DNA of 64,000 bases from Edaphobacter modestus (GTDB taxonomy: Bacteria; Acidobacteriota; Terriglobia; Terriglobales; Acidobacteriaceae): contig NZ_SHKW01000001.1 of NCBI RefSeq assembly GCF_004217555.1, positions 2,852,001 through 2,916,000 of the forward strand. The letters run 5' to 3'. A program made the translations under genes and the position numbers. The notes beneath the pieces are model-generated. The model did no database searches. It was not told the DNA's origin and saw only the letters and a list, made by a program, of their open reading frames with translations. Within the stretch, counting starts at the first letter, position 1, and every line of letters begins with the position of its first letter. Below, in pieces: positions 17,950-27,474 of this stretch.

Positions 17950-19269
17950 ATGAAGCCTGTCCCCTCGGGTGGCATCACGCGCCGAAGCGCGACCCGGTGG
18001 ATCGCCGGAACCGTCCTCTCCGGCCTCGCCGCCCCGTCGCTGCTCGAAAGAGCCGCTCTCGCCGCGCCCCGGCCCGCAACGCTCGACCCCGATGCCTCTG
18101 CCTTTCTCGACGAGATGGAGCGACAGGCCTGCCTCTACTTTTACGAGCAGGCCGATCCCTCCACCGGGCAGGTTCTGGACCGCGCCAACAATCACATCAC
18201 CCAGGGCCACCTCGACCCTCGCTTCGCCTCCAGCATCGCTTCAACCGGCTTCGGCCTCACCGCACTCTGCATCGCCGACAGCCGGAGATATCTCCCATCA
18301 GACAACATCCGCAAGCGAGTCCTCGCCACCCTTCAGTTTCACCTCAGGCCCATGCCCACCGAGCACGGGTTCTACTACCACTTCAACGATGTGAAGACCG
18401 GCCTCCCCCTGCTCAATATCGAGGTCTCTCCCATCGATACCACCATCTTTCTGTGCGGTGTCCTCACCTGCCGCGCCCACTTCAAAGATCCGAAGATCGC
18501 CGATCTCGCCACCCAGATCTACAACCGCGTCGACTGGCCCTGGATGCTCAACACCGGCAAGACCTTCGCTCTCGGCTGGCTCCCCGCCACCGGCTTTCTC
18601 ACCCCCCGATGGGACCACTACGCCGAGATGATGATGATGTATCTCCTCGCCATCGGTTCGCCCACCCATCCCATCGACCCCTCCTGCTGGAGCAGCTTCA
18701 CCCGCCCCCGCGTCCGTTTCGAGAGATACAACTTCATCAGCGGTCACGACCCGCTCTTCATCCATCTCTACTCCCACGCCTGGTTCGACTTCTATCGCAA
18801 GCGCGACAGCTATGCCGATTACTTCGCCAACTCCGTCACCGCCGTCCGCGCGCACAAGGCCTTCTGCCTCAGCCTCAACCGGGGCTATAACGACGACTAC
18901 TGGGGCGTCACCGCCTCCGACTGGATGCACGGCTATACCGCCTGGGGAGGCCCGCCACTCCTCGGTCCCGTCGACGGCACCGTGGTTCCCTCCGCCACCG
19001 CCGGCTCCCTGCCCTTCCTTCCAATCGACTGCCTGCGCGTCCTCCGCTCCCTCAAGGAAAAATACGGCGAGTACGCCTGGGGACGCTACGGCCCCTGTGA
19101 CGCCTTCCATCCGGATCTCGCCTGGTACGACGCCGACGTCCTCGGAATCGACCTCGGAATCAGCCTGCTGAATATCGAGAACTTCCGCAGCGGCTTCGTC
19201 TGGAATACCTTCATGCGAAACCCCGAAGCCCCCAATGCCATGAAGCTCGCCGGCTTCCGAAACTACTGA
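17950..19269 (+). CDS. GH144-like (glycoamylase-domain) secreted glycan hydrolase, possible endo-beta-1,2-glucanase
   Basis: 439 aa from the ATG at 17950. The N-terminus has a Tat-like twin arginine (ITRRSATRWIAG) and a signal region ending near ALAAP. The body matches the 'Glycoamylase' (alpha/alpha)6-barrel family that includes GH144 endo-beta-1,2-glucanases and the related domain of cyclic glucan synthases: FYYHFNDVKTG, NIEVSPIDTTIFLCG, GLTASDWMHGYTAWG-like segment (here GVTASDWMHGYTAWG), AWYDADVLGIDLGISLLNIENFRSGFVW. Genome context is suggestive: the minus-strand NdvB/NdvA-like pair is under 2 kb away. Beta-1,2-glucan specificity is not proven by sequence inspection. Confidence 0.82.
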   Translation: MKPVPSGGITRRSATRWIAGTVLSGLAAPSLLERAALAAPRPATLDPDASAFLDEMERQACLYFYEQADPSTGQVLDRANNHITQGHLDPRFASSIASTGFGLTALCIADSRRYLPSDNIRKRVLATLQFHLRPMPTEHGFYYHFNDVKTGLPLLNIEVSPIDTTIFLCGVLTCRAHFKDPKIADLATQIYNRVDWPWMLNTGKTFALGWLPATGFLTPRWDHYAEMMMMYLLAIGSPTHPIDPSCWSSFTRPRVRFERYNFISGHDPLFIHLYSHAWFDFYRKRDSYADYFANSVTAVRAHKAFCLSLNRGYNDDYWGVTASDWMHGYTAWGGPPLLGPVDGTVVPSATAGSLPFLPIDCLRVLRSLKEKYGEYAWGRYGPCDAFHPDLAWYDADVLGIDLGISLLNIENFRSGFVWNTFMRNPEAPNAMKLAGFRNY

Positions 19270-19418
19270 AGCCTCTCCGGCAGCGTCACCGGCCGGCGAG
19301 TCTCAGTCCCGGCAAAAATCTGGGCATAAACATACCTGACACACTATGAATTTGGCCCCTAATGCTCCAGCGTAATTATCGGTAGTAAGATGGATCATCC
19401 CTATTCTGAGTAAGATGC

Positions 19419-20193
19419 GTGTACAGATTATTCATCGATGAGTTTGGCCATGACAACATAAACACGCGCAACGATCCTAACGAACAATTCCTTTCGCTAA
19501 CCGGGGTGGTTTTAGATCTAGACGGTGCCCATCTTAATCTCACTGAGCAAATGAACGCCCTAAAGATAGCGGCTTTCGGAAGTGATGCGGTCGTATTGCA
19601 TAGGCGCGAAATCATCGACAAGAAACCGCCCCCATTCGATGCATTAGCTAACGATGGCATCAGAGAAGCATTCACCCAAGGATTGATCAAGATGGTGAAC
19701 GATGCGGAATACACTGCTCTCACCGTCCTCATCGATAAAAAGGAGCACTTTGAAAAAGTATAATGTTTGGCGGTTCCAGTCCTATCACTACTGTCTAACT
19801 GCGATGCTGGAGCGTTACGTCATGCTGTTAGCTGACCGGGATGGGAAGGGGGACGTGATGGCAGAGTGGCGCGGAAAGAAGCCAAACATAAAACTAGAAA
19901 AAGCCTACATCCACGTTTACAACAACGGGACCCCGAATATGCCTTGGAAGCGTTTTCAGTCGCGACTATCGTCCGGACAATTAAAGATTCAAAAGAAAGA
20001 AGCTAATATCGCTGGCCTCCAATTGGCCGACCTCCTAGCTAATCCAGCCGGGCGCGATCTCATTTGCAAGAAAAAAGGGGAAGAGATGACAGCGCCGTTC
20101 GGGACGCAAGTGGTTAAAGCTCTCTATGAGACCAAATATCACAGGAATTGGCGAGGAACAGTCAGAGGATGCGGAACGAAAATGTTGCCTTAA
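19419..20193 (+). pseudogene. DUF3800 protein gene, frameshifted
   Basis: Two adjacent frames together make one DUF3800 protein. The first (from 19419) starts with YRLFIDEFGHDN, the usual N-terminal acidic motif, and ends at ALTVLIDKKEHFEKV; the second continues as KKYNVWRFQSYHYCLTAMLERYVML and carries the conserved C-terminal IAGLQLADLLANPAGRD. The break is at GAAAAAG near 19751-19757, and one base too many accounts for it. The frame change could be mutation, sequencing error or recoding. DUF3800 proteins resemble RNase H-like nucleases and often sit in mobile or defence contexts. The gene is less GC-rich than its neighbours, hinting at transfer. Confidence 0.75.
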
Positions 20194-20482
20194 AGTGAAA
20201 ACCGGCCCTCAGTTGGCGACCGGGCGACGCACAGGCGTCTGCCTCCGCCTCTCAGCGGATTAGCTATATGATGCACCATGGAGCGTGACGATAGCAATTA
20301 AATTCTGTGGAAAACCTAGTCAATAATTAATTGGACAACCCATTTGTTTCTAATTAGATGCCATTTATTGCTGTTGACGATAATTGTTCAATACATACAC
20401 GATAAGCACATTGCCTACGGCATTTGCCTCCGTTCCAAGAATTTTGGTGAGATATAACCCCCCGAATTATCTAAGTTCGACA
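20194..20482. other. AT-rich gap without recognisable genes
   Basis: About 290 bases following the DUF3800 remnant. AT-rich compared with the flanking glycan genes; no convincing reading frame, tRNA or transposase end was seen. It joins the duplicated gene-end segment starting around 20483. Confidence 0.5.
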
Positions 20483-20515
20483 AAATGAATAAGCTATTCA
20501 AAATAAATAACTTAT
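20483..20515 (-). terminator. Relic copy of the NdvB-like gene terminator
   Basis: ATAAGCTATT (20489-20498) pairs with AATAACTTAT (20506-20515) around a 7-base loop, with one G-U pair on the minus-strand RNA and a T-containing tail (TCATTTTGTC) on that strand. It corresponds in position to the terminator of the intact gene at 20943-20977, but the stem bases differ while pairing is kept. Confidence 0.55.
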
Positions 20516-20542
20516 CCATTTTAATTTAGGGGGAGGGTACCC

Positions 20543-20665
20543 CTAAGCTACTTTAGGCTGTCCTTTCCCTTCAAGCGCAGGCTTCGGCGAGGGCTTCGTA
20601 ACCACCGCCTCATCCAGCGCCTCATTGGACTCCTTGCTGAGTGGCTTCTCGTGCAGCAGCAGCGC
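20543..20665 (-). pseudogene. Duplicated 3' end of the NdvB-like glucan synthase gene
   Basis: This segment is about 95% identical (6 differences seen in about 119 bases) to 21005-21125, the end of the intact gene. It keeps the same frame and stop (LLLHEKPLSKESNEALDEA ... GQPKVA, then TAG). Similarity stops abruptly after the CAGCAGCAG at about 20664. No start or upstream coding part exists, so it is a remnant of tandem duplication or of an insertion into the gene end. Confidence 0.8.
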
Positions 20666-20942
20666 CGGATCAAGAACTCGAACGTTGAGGCGGAACGGAG
20701 TGCACCACCCTCCGACTCTCTACCTCAGCAAAAATCTGTCAAGCCCTTAACCGACCTAAATCATAAGAAACAAAGGAAATCCATTTGCCGATTGGTTTAT
20801 GCCTCTTCGCTAAAATATAAGCAGGATCAAAAAAGAAGCGCTGAACAAACTGCTTTGGGCTGATCCCTTCGAAGATTGAAATAAGTCCTTATAATTCAAT
20901 ATTTTGATACTTAAACCCTTTCTATTGAATAATTTATGGCAA

Positions 20943-20977
20943 CAAAAATTGATAAGCCATTCAAAACAAATGGCTTA
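20943..20977 (-). terminator. Rho-independent terminator of the NdvB-like gene
   Basis: TAAGCCATT (20953-20961) and AATGGCTTA (20969-20977) form a perfect 9-base-pair stem around a 7-base loop. On the minus strand it is followed by TCAATTTTTGTT. It lies about 28 bases after the NdvB-like stop, with a run of nine G (20992-21000, plus strand) between. Confidence 0.75.
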
Positions 20978-21004
20978 CCAATTTTGGTATAGGGGGGGGG
21001 TACC

Positions 21005-24000
21005 CTAAGCTACCTTAGGCTGTCCATTCCCCTCAAGCGCAAGCTTCGGCGCGGGCTTCGTAACCACCGCCTCATCCAGCGCCTCCTTGGACTCCTTGCT
21101 GAGTGGCTTCTCGTGCAGCAGCAGCTCCGTCGCCCGCACGATCGGATTGGCGTGGAACCATCGCTGAAACGCTCCGTCACGAAGCAGGTTCGTCAAGGCC
21201 AGCAGGCTCATCCCCTGGTGATGCGCCATCCACGACCGCACCAGCTTCGGCTCGCGGCTCCCGATGTAATCGGCTGCCTCGTAGAACCCGTAGTCGCCGA
21301 CCCAGCCCATCGAGGCCATCCGGCGGATATTCTCCACCGCGTCGTCGCGAAGAAGCGGAAGCGCAAGAAACGTGGAGTACGGAGAGATCACCGGTCCGTC
21401 CTCCGCGCCATACTTCAGAGCGACCTGCGGAATGCCCCAAGCCTGGTATCCATACCGGCCGGACTCATCCGTCTTCGCGAATCCGGACTCGGAGATTCCC
21501 CAGGGAATGTTCCTCACATGGTCCCGCTGAATCCGTACCGCGGACTCCAGAGACCGCGTGATCAGCGTGTTCGGATAGGTCCGCATCCAAAGCGCAGGCA
21601 TCATGAACTCGAACATGGTTCCCGTCCACGACAGCAGGCAGGCTCGCCCCTTCACCAGCACATGCGAGCGGTCCAGCCGGAACCAAGACTCCTGCGCGAT
21701 ATCGCCCTTCGCCACGGCAAGGAAGAAGGCCATCCTCGCCTCGGAGGCGAGAAGGTCGTAACAAGCTCCGTAGAGCTCGCCGGTCACGCCGTCGTAGCCG
21801 ATCGAGAGCAGCTTTCTCGACTTCACCAGGAGGAATCCGTACTCCATCGCATCGGCGTAGCGATTCGCCCGTTCCGCGATGGACTCGAGATCCTTGCATA
21901 ACCGCGCGATCCGCGCCTTCGCCGCGGGAAGCAATCCGCGCAACTCCGCGGCCAGCGCCTGGACCTCCGCGCTTCCCGCTACCGTTGCCAGCTTGGCCTC
22001 CAGCTCCGTGGCATAATCCGCCGCCTTCTGAAGCGTCAGCGGCTCCGGCTGAACCAACGTTGCGCCCTTGAAGAGACTCTCAAAGCGGCCAGACTGCCAG
22101 GGCGCATAGGCCTCGGAGAATTTGACCCACTCCTTGCGGGAGCGTTGCTTCTCTTCTTCAACCCAGTCCGACTGAGAGTTGGCTTTGCCCTCAGGCCACG
22201 ATAACCACGCTTCAGGAAGCAGCGGCTTCTTCAGCAGCTCAAGCGTTCCGGAGTGCAGCGAATAAAACGAAGCCGCAAGGTTCCCGCTATCGACCGCCGA
22301 TACGATCTTCGGAGAGATCGGTTGCAGGGTTTCAATGTCGTACCAGTTGTAAATATGTCCCCGCTGCTTCTCGAGCCCCTCGTAGGTGGCAAGGGTTCCC
22401 AGCGTAGCTTCGGCGAACTTCTCCGGTGTCAAAAAACCGAACTCGCACGCGGCCTGCCGTGCGTTGATCAGCATGCCCAGGTTCGTCGGTGACAGCTTTC
22501 TCACCTGGTGCGTTCCCTTCTCTTCGACGTTGTCGGGAATCAGCCAGTGATTCTCCGGCCCGCCGAACTCCAGGAAGTATCGCCAGATCAACAGCGCCTG
22601 ACGCTCCAGAAACTTGCGATCTGCCGACTTGAGAGGACCTTCGACTGCGCGCGGAGGCGAGTTCACCCATGTAGCCACGGCCGGAGCCAGCGCCCACAAC
22701 ACCAGCACGGGCGAGGCCGGGAACAGCGATTCCGGACGCGCCAGCGCAAGTCCCATTGCGATCGTCAACGAGATCACAGGCGACAGCTTGAGATACATAT
22801 CCAGCGAGCCGCGACCCAAGTTCGACTCCGACTCAGCCGCCGTCTCCCAATCCAGCAGGTTCTTTCCCGACAGGAAGAGACGGATGAGGGAACGCACGAT
22901 CGCATCCAGCGACAGGAGCATGTGATGCGGAAGAAAGATCAGGTTCAGCAGCGTAATCGCCATGGAAGAGACAAACGTCACGATTCCGTCGCGAAGAGCT
23001 GCGAAGCTTCGCTTGAACACAGCGCGGCCCACGTTGAAGCCCAGCTGCACAAGTCCAGGAAGCAGAATCACCAGCAGGACGGCCTCCGTCCAGTAGAGAG
23101 CGCCGCCTGGCAGGAAGAACCAGCCGAAGACGAACAATAGAAATACGATCGGCTCGATGAGGCTGCGGCGCAGGTTGTCCAGGATCTTCCAACGCGAGAT
23201 CGTGCTGATCGGGTTCAGGACCAGGCGGCCGTACTCGTCAGGAACGACGTTGAAGAGCCAGCGAAGAATCTGCCAGTCGCCCCGCACCCAGCGATGCTTG
23301 CGCTTCATATGCGCAGAGTAATGAGATGGATAGTCGTCGATCACCTCGATGTCCGACACCAGGCCCGCGCGCGCATAGGCGCCTTCGATCAGGTCATGGG
23401 AGAGGAGCGCGTTGCGGGGAAAGCGGTGGTTCAGAACCTGGTGGAAGGCGCTTACATCGTAGATCCCTTTTCCGGTAAAGATTCCCTCGCCGAAGAGATC
23501 CTGGTAGGCGTCCGAGACCGCTCGCGCATAGACATCGAAGCCGGTCTCGCCGGAGTACAGGGCAGCAAGGCGCGAGCGGGACGCCGAGGACACGCTTACA
23601 CCCACGCGCGGCTGCAGGATTCCATAGCCCGCAGTAACGATACGGAGCCGGGGGTGAATGATCGCTCGATTCAGCGGGTGCGCCATGGTGCCGATCATCC
23701 GCGCCGCGGTGCCGTGAGGAAGCTGCGTGTCGGAGTCCAGCGTGATGACAAAGCGGACGTGCTCGAGCACACCCAGAGGACCCGCCTTCCGAGGAAAGCT
23801 GTCATGCTCTTCTTCGAGCAGCCGGTTCAGGTCCAGCAACTTGCCCCGCTTGCGCTCCCAACCCATCCAGACTCCCTGGCGGGCGTTGAAGGCGCGGTGC
23901 CGGTGCAGCAACAGGAACGACCCTGCGTCGCGTTTTGCATACTTCCGATTCAGATTGTCGATTGCCCGTGCCGCCAGATCGACCAGCGGACCCTCGTCCA

Positions 24001-25390
24001 CTTGTGGAGGCCGAACGGCGGTGTCCGGCAGATCGGTCAGGAGCGCGAAATGAAGATTGGGATCCTGGTTTGAGAGATAACGTGCTTCAAGCTCATCCAG
24101 CAGATCTTCAACCTGTTTTTCATTGAGCAGCAGCGACGGCACCACAACCAGCGTCGACGCATCCTGCGGAATGCCCTTCGAAAAGTCGAGCTTCGGAAGA
24201 GCTTCCGTCTTCATCAACATCGTAACGATGCCGTTCACCAGATCGACCGCACCCTGGGTCGCAGGCAGCAATGCAAGCAGCAGGGCGGCCATCACCGGCC
24301 AGAAGTCATGATGCGGGACCAGCGGGAGAATGATCGCCGTGATCAGCAGAAGGGCAAGCGTGAAGGTTCCAAGCGTGTAGAACTCTTCGTTGTAGGTGCT
24401 GACCAGCTCCCGCAGGCGCTCGACCGGAGAGGGACGAAAGCCGATACGAAGCTTCAGCTCCCGTACCCCATCGGCAAACAGATAGTAGCCGATGTGCGAC
24501 TTCCTCTTCGCCATCCGCGGATCCTGATACTCGATCCGTTCCGCCGCCTGGGCAAGTTCGAGGGCAACCTGCGCCGTCTGTACCTCATTGGTATCGGCGT
24601 GCCGCGCCAGCTCCGCGATTCGCAGCCGATACGAAGCTCGCGTCTCTTCCTCCATGCGGCCAAACACTCCTCCCGGATCAAGGCGGAGCACTGTATCAAA
24701 CGCCACGAGCGGCTCAAGGGTGTCTCGCCACTCGATCTGGTTCATACGTCTCAGACTATGAATCGGAGCAGAAAATGGCGACTGCTCGATCGGCGGCAGG
24801 TCGCCCTGGGCGAAGGCCTCATCGGCACGGCGGAGGATGAATTCCAGCTGCGAGATCTTCAGTGCCTCCGGAAGCAGCTCTATCTCTCTCAGCCGCAGCG
24901 GATGATGCCGCTGCATCTGCTCGATATAGATCGAAAGCGAGCGTGGCGACCAGATGCCGTCCACTGCAGCCAGATAACTTCCGGCGATGTGAATGATCTG
25001 CGGAAGCAATCCCACGGGAGGGAGATCCGCTTCGGGAACCTCGCGAAAGGTCGCGGCTGCGCTGTCTCCACGCGGGATGATCGATTCAAACATTCGCGCG
25101 CTCTCAACAAGTTCCAGCTTTGGAGTCAGCTCCGTCGTCGAGGTTCCCTCCTTCCACACCGGCACGCGCGACACGAGCCATTTGCGAAGGTTGTCAAGGT
25201 AGCGAACCAGATCCTGCTGATCTTTTCCCGGCAATTGGGAGTGAAGACGCTGCGCCAGATCGTCGGCATGACGCCGCAGCTCTGCTTCACCGATGGTCGG
25301 CTCCTCCGGCAGGCCGGTTACAGCCGTCTCCTGCACGGGCGCCGTCAAGGGTGTCGTTTGTGCTGATGTGAGATCTTCAGACAATGCCAT
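21005..25390 (-). CDS. NdvB-like glucan synthase: GT84-type glycosyltransferase plus glycoamylase-like domain, without GH94 part
   Basis: 1461 aa membrane protein resembling the first two thirds of cyclic beta-1,2-glucan synthases (NdvB/Chv/Cgs, usually about 2800 aa). Visible parts: N-terminal helical region (about 1-330); membrane segments near 340-390; GT84-like catalytic region with DSDTQLPHGTAARMIGTMAHP, HDLIEGAYARAGLVSDI and HRWVRGDWQIL (a QxxRW-like site); further membrane segments (about 740-900); and a glycoamylase-like domain ending SWMAHHQGMSLLALTNLLRDG. It stops shortly after FHANPIVRATELLLHEK, where GH94 phosphorylase-type sequence normally follows, and instead has a short charged tail. 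The exporter gene lies 86 bases upstream on the same strand. A linear or unsized glucan product is possible (inference). Confidence 0.88.
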   Translation of the reverse strand: MALSEDLTSAQTTPLTAPVQETAVTGLPEEPTIGEAELRRHADDLAQRLHSQLPGKDQQDLVRYLDNLRKWLVSRVPVWKEGTSTTELTPKLELVESARMFESIIPRGDSAAATFREVPEADLPPVGLLPQIIHIAGSYLAAVDGIWSPRSLSIYIEQMQRHHPLRLREIELLPEALKISQLEFILRRADEAFAQGDLPPIEQSPFSAPIHSLRRMNQIEWRDTLEPLVAFDTVLRLDPGGVFGRMEEETRASYRLRIAELARHADTNEVQTAQVALELAQAAERIEYQDPRMAKRKSHIGYYLFADGVRELKLRIGFRPSPVERLRELVSTYNEEFYTLGTFTLALLLITAIILPLVPHHDFWPVMAALLLALLPATQGAVDLVNGIVTMLMKTEALPKLDFSKGIPQDASTLVVVPSLLLNEKQVEDLLDELEARYLSNQDPNLHFALLTDLPDTAVRPPQVDEGPLVDLAARAIDNLNRKYAKRDAGSFLLLHRHRAFNARQGVWMGWERKRGKLLDLNRLLEEEHDSFPRKAGPLGVLEHVRFVITLDSDTQLPHGTAARMIGTMAHPLNRAIIHPRLRIVTAGYGILQPRVGVSVSSASRSRLAALYSGETGFDVYARAVSDAYQDLFGEGIFTGKGIYDVSAFHQVLNHRFPRNALLSHDLIEGAYARAGLVSDIEVIDDYPSHYSAHMKRKHRWVRGDWQILRWLFNVVPDEYGRLVLNPISTISRWKILDNLRRSLIEPIVFLLFVFGWFFLPGGALYWTEAVLLVILLPGLVQLGFNVGRAVFKRSFAALRDGIVTFVSSMAITLLNLIFLPHHMLLSLDAIVRSLIRLFLSGKNLLDWETAAESESNLGRGSLDMYLKLSPVISLTIAMGLALARPESLFPASPVLVLWALAPAVATWVNSPPRAVEGPLKSADRKFLERQALLIWRYFLEFGGPENHWLIPDNVEEKGTHQVRKLSPTNLGMLINARQAACEFGFLTPEKFAEATLGTLATYEGLEKQRGHIYNWYDIETLQPISPKIVSAVDSGNLAASFYSLHSGTLELLKKPLLPEAWLSWPEGKANSQSDWVEEEKQRSRKEWVKFSEAYAPWQSGRFESLFKGATLVQPEPLTLQKAADYATELEAKLATVAGSAEVQALAAELRGLLPAAKARIARLCKDLESIAERANRYADAMEYGFLLVKSRKLLSIGYDGVTGELYGACYDLLASEARMAFFLAVAKGDIAQESWFRLDRSHVLVKGRACLLSWTGTMFEFMMPALWMRTYPNTLITRSLESAVRIQRDHVRNIPWGISESGFAKTDESGRYGYQAWGIPQVALKYGAEDGPVISPYSTFLALPLLRDDAVENIRRMASMGWVGDYGFYEAADYIGSREPKLVRSWMAHHQGMSLLALTNLLRDGAFQRWFHANPIVRATELLLHEKPLSKESKEALDEAVVTKPAPKLALEGNGQPKVA

Positions 25391-25476
25391 CGAATCCCTA
25401 ACTCAACTCTCTCTCGTAAGATTTCGCAAAAAGAAATTAGAACTATCGCTTCAGGCGGAGATGCATCACTCAGGAA

Positions 25477-27303
25477 TTATCTGTAGCTCGCTGCCTGCAT
25501 CTCGAACATACCCGCATACACACCGCCGGCCGCCATCAGCTGCTGATGATTTCCTTCTTCGATCAAGCGGCCGCCGGATAACACGACGATGCGGTCGGCC
25601 ATTCTCACTGTCGAAAACCGGTGCGAGATCAGCAACGCCATCTTGCCTTCCGTTAACTCTGCAAATCGTTCAAATACCTCCAGCTCGCTCCGAGCATCGA
25701 GAGCTGCCGTGGGCTCGTCCAATATAAGTAACTGCGCATCGCGCAGATACGCACGAGCCAGAGCAATCTTCTGCCATTCTCCACCGGAGAGCTCGACGCC
25801 GCCTTCGAATCTGCGGCCCAACATCTGGTCGTAGCCTCCCGCAAGTTTCGCAACGACGGTGTCTGCAAGGCTCTTATGCGCGGCCGATTCAACCTCCGGT
25901 TGATTGTTCATGTGCTCAATCCGGCCGATGCCGATATTCTCGCGCGCCGTCATCTCGAAGCGCACAAAATCCTGAAAGATTACGCCGATGTGCCGGTGCA
26001 GATCCTCAAGCGAGTACTCGCGCAAGTCTACGCCATCCAGCAGGATCTGACCTTCGGTGGGATCGTAGAGCCGAGTAATCAGCTTGACCACGGTCGTCTT
26101 GCCCTGTCCGTTTTCGCCGATCAGAGCGATGCGCTCCCCGCGCCGTAGCTTCATGTTGAAGTTCTTCAACACTGTGCGCGTAGTTCCCGGATACGCAAAG
26201 GACACATTCCGAAATTCGAAGCCTTCGACGATCGACTCGGGAATCCGACGACCGCCCGGGTTGGGATCGACGATCGACTTCATCTCGAAGAAGGCGAGCA
26301 GATCGGTGAGGAACAGGGCCTGATCGGCAATGCCGGACGCTGTCGAGAAGACCTGCTGCAGGTTGGAACTTGCCTGTTGAATCGCCGCGGTTAGAAAGGC
26401 GAACTGGCCGATATCATACTGCCCAGCCAGGGCTCGCCAGACGACATAGACATAAGCTCCGTAATAACCCAATGTGCTTACAACTCCGAGCAGCCCCCCC
26501 ATCAACAGCTTCGACCGCGCCAGAGTAACGTCCTCACGATAGATCTGGCTGGCCAGGGCTTTGAATCGATCTGTGAAAAAGCGATGCAGCCCAAAGAGCT
26601 TAACCTCCTTGGCTCCCTCGCGGCTGCCCGCAACCTGCCGCAAATAATCCATCTGTCGCTTTGCCGGTGTCTGGCGAAAGTTCTTGGCATATCCAAGAAA
26701 AGCGAAGTGTGTCTCCCCTACAAAGGATGGAAGAACGCCTAAAGCAAGCAACAATACGAGCCATGGAGACGCCCAGGCCAGAGCCACAGAAAAGGTAAGC
26801 GTGGTGATAACCTGCTGGACCAGGCGGCCCAGCTGCTGGATCAGCACCAGACGGTCCGTTGCCTGTACCCTGGCACGCTCTAATCTGTCATAAAAGACTG
26901 GATCTTCGTAGGTCGTCAGGTCCAGGCGTGCGGCCTGATCCATCACGCGCACGCTCACATGTTGCGTGTAGCGATTCGCCAGCAGCGCATCGGTGTAGTC
27001 GATGACGCGCATCAGCAGACCGAGAGCCACGTTGAGCCCTACTTCGGTCGCAACCAGAACCCAGAAATTCCCGGGCAGGTTCTGCCCATGCAGAGCATTG
27101 GCAATGCCATTGAGAATGGTGGCCGCGACCTTCGCAATTCCGAAAGGCAGCACCGCCACGAAGACACGAAGGATCAGGCCCCACGTAACCACCCAGGGAC
27201 CGGACTCCCATAAGATGTGCAGGACAGGGGGAACATTACGAAGGGCCCGCAGCCGCTCCAGCCAGGGGCTCTGAGCTTTTGCAGGAAGTAAAGGCTCGTT
27301 CAT
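25477..27303 (-). CDS. ABC exporter, fused membrane and ATPase domains (NdvA-like by context)
   Basis: 608 aa half-transporter: six-helix membrane domain (about 25-340) then nucleotide-binding domain with Walker A GENGQGKTT (near 395), Q-loop VIFQDFVRFEMTARENI, signature LSGGEWQKIALARAYL, Walker B LLILDEPTAALD and H-loop LISHRF. The length fits NdvA/MsbA-type exporters. It precedes the NdvB-like gene by 86 bases on the same strand, the same pairing as ndvA-ndvB, so export of the glucan product is the favoured role. Sequence alone cannot separate this from a peptide, lipid or drug exporter. No strong ribosome binding site is visible at the chosen start. Confidence 0.87.
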   Translation of the reverse strand: MNEPLLPAKAQSPWLERLRALRNVPPVLHILWESGPWVVTWGLILRVFVAVLPFGIAKVAATILNGIANALHGQNLPGNFWVLVATEVGLNVALGLLMRVIDYTDALLANRYTQHVSVRVMDQAARLDLTTYEDPVFYDRLERARVQATDRLVLIQQLGRLVQQVITTLTFSVALAWASPWLVLLLALGVLPSFVGETHFAFLGYAKNFRQTPAKRQMDYLRQVAGSREGAKEVKLFGLHRFFTDRFKALASQIYREDVTLARSKLLMGGLLGVVSTLGYYGAYVYVVWRALAGQYDIGQFAFLTAAIQQASSNLQQVFSTASGIADQALFLTDLLAFFEMKSIVDPNPGGRRIPESIVEGFEFRNVSFAYPGTTRTVLKNFNMKLRRGERIALIGENGQGKTTVVKLITRLYDPTEGQILLDGVDLREYSLEDLHRHIGVIFQDFVRFEMTARENIGIGRIEHMNNQPEVESAAHKSLADTVVAKLAGGYDQMLGRRFEGGVELSGGEWQKIALARAYLRDAQLLILDEPTAALDARSELEVFERFAELTEGKMALLISHRFSTVRMADRIVVLSGGRLIEEGNHQQLMAAGGVYAGMFEMQAASYR

Positions 27304-27341
27304 ATTTGGGTCTTTGCTGAGAATAGTCTCCCCACAACTTT

Positions 27342-27377
27342 ATCTGATGGATGCGCAAAATCTGATGGATGCGCAAA
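27342..27377. repeat. Two perfect tandem copies of an 18-base unit
   Basis: ATCTGATGGATGCGCAAA occurs at 27342-27359 and again at 27360-27377. It lies 38 bases upstream of the ABC exporter start, in its probable promoter/leader. It may be a paired binding site or simple replication slippage; function unknown. Confidence 0.7.
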
Positions 27378-27474
27378 TCCCGGCTGGCGTTGGATATAGG
27401 CGCACGCCCGCGAGTGATGTGCGAGCAGGCTCGACCCGGAGCCGCCCGCATGTCTGCTTGGATGGAGGATTTCG

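Noticed and set aside
19740-19770. Programmed frameshifting in the DUF3800 gene
   Set aside because: GAAAAAG is only part of an A-AAA-AAG slippery heptamer and the shift needed is +1, so mutation or sequencing error is more likely.
20195-20290. Possible tRNA fragment or attachment site
   Set aside because: No cloverleaf or CCA-like end can be folded from the bases by eye.
20651-20863. 70-aa frame in the AT-rich gap
   Set aside because: Lys/Gln-rich without homology or ribosome binding site; crosses the duplicated gene end.
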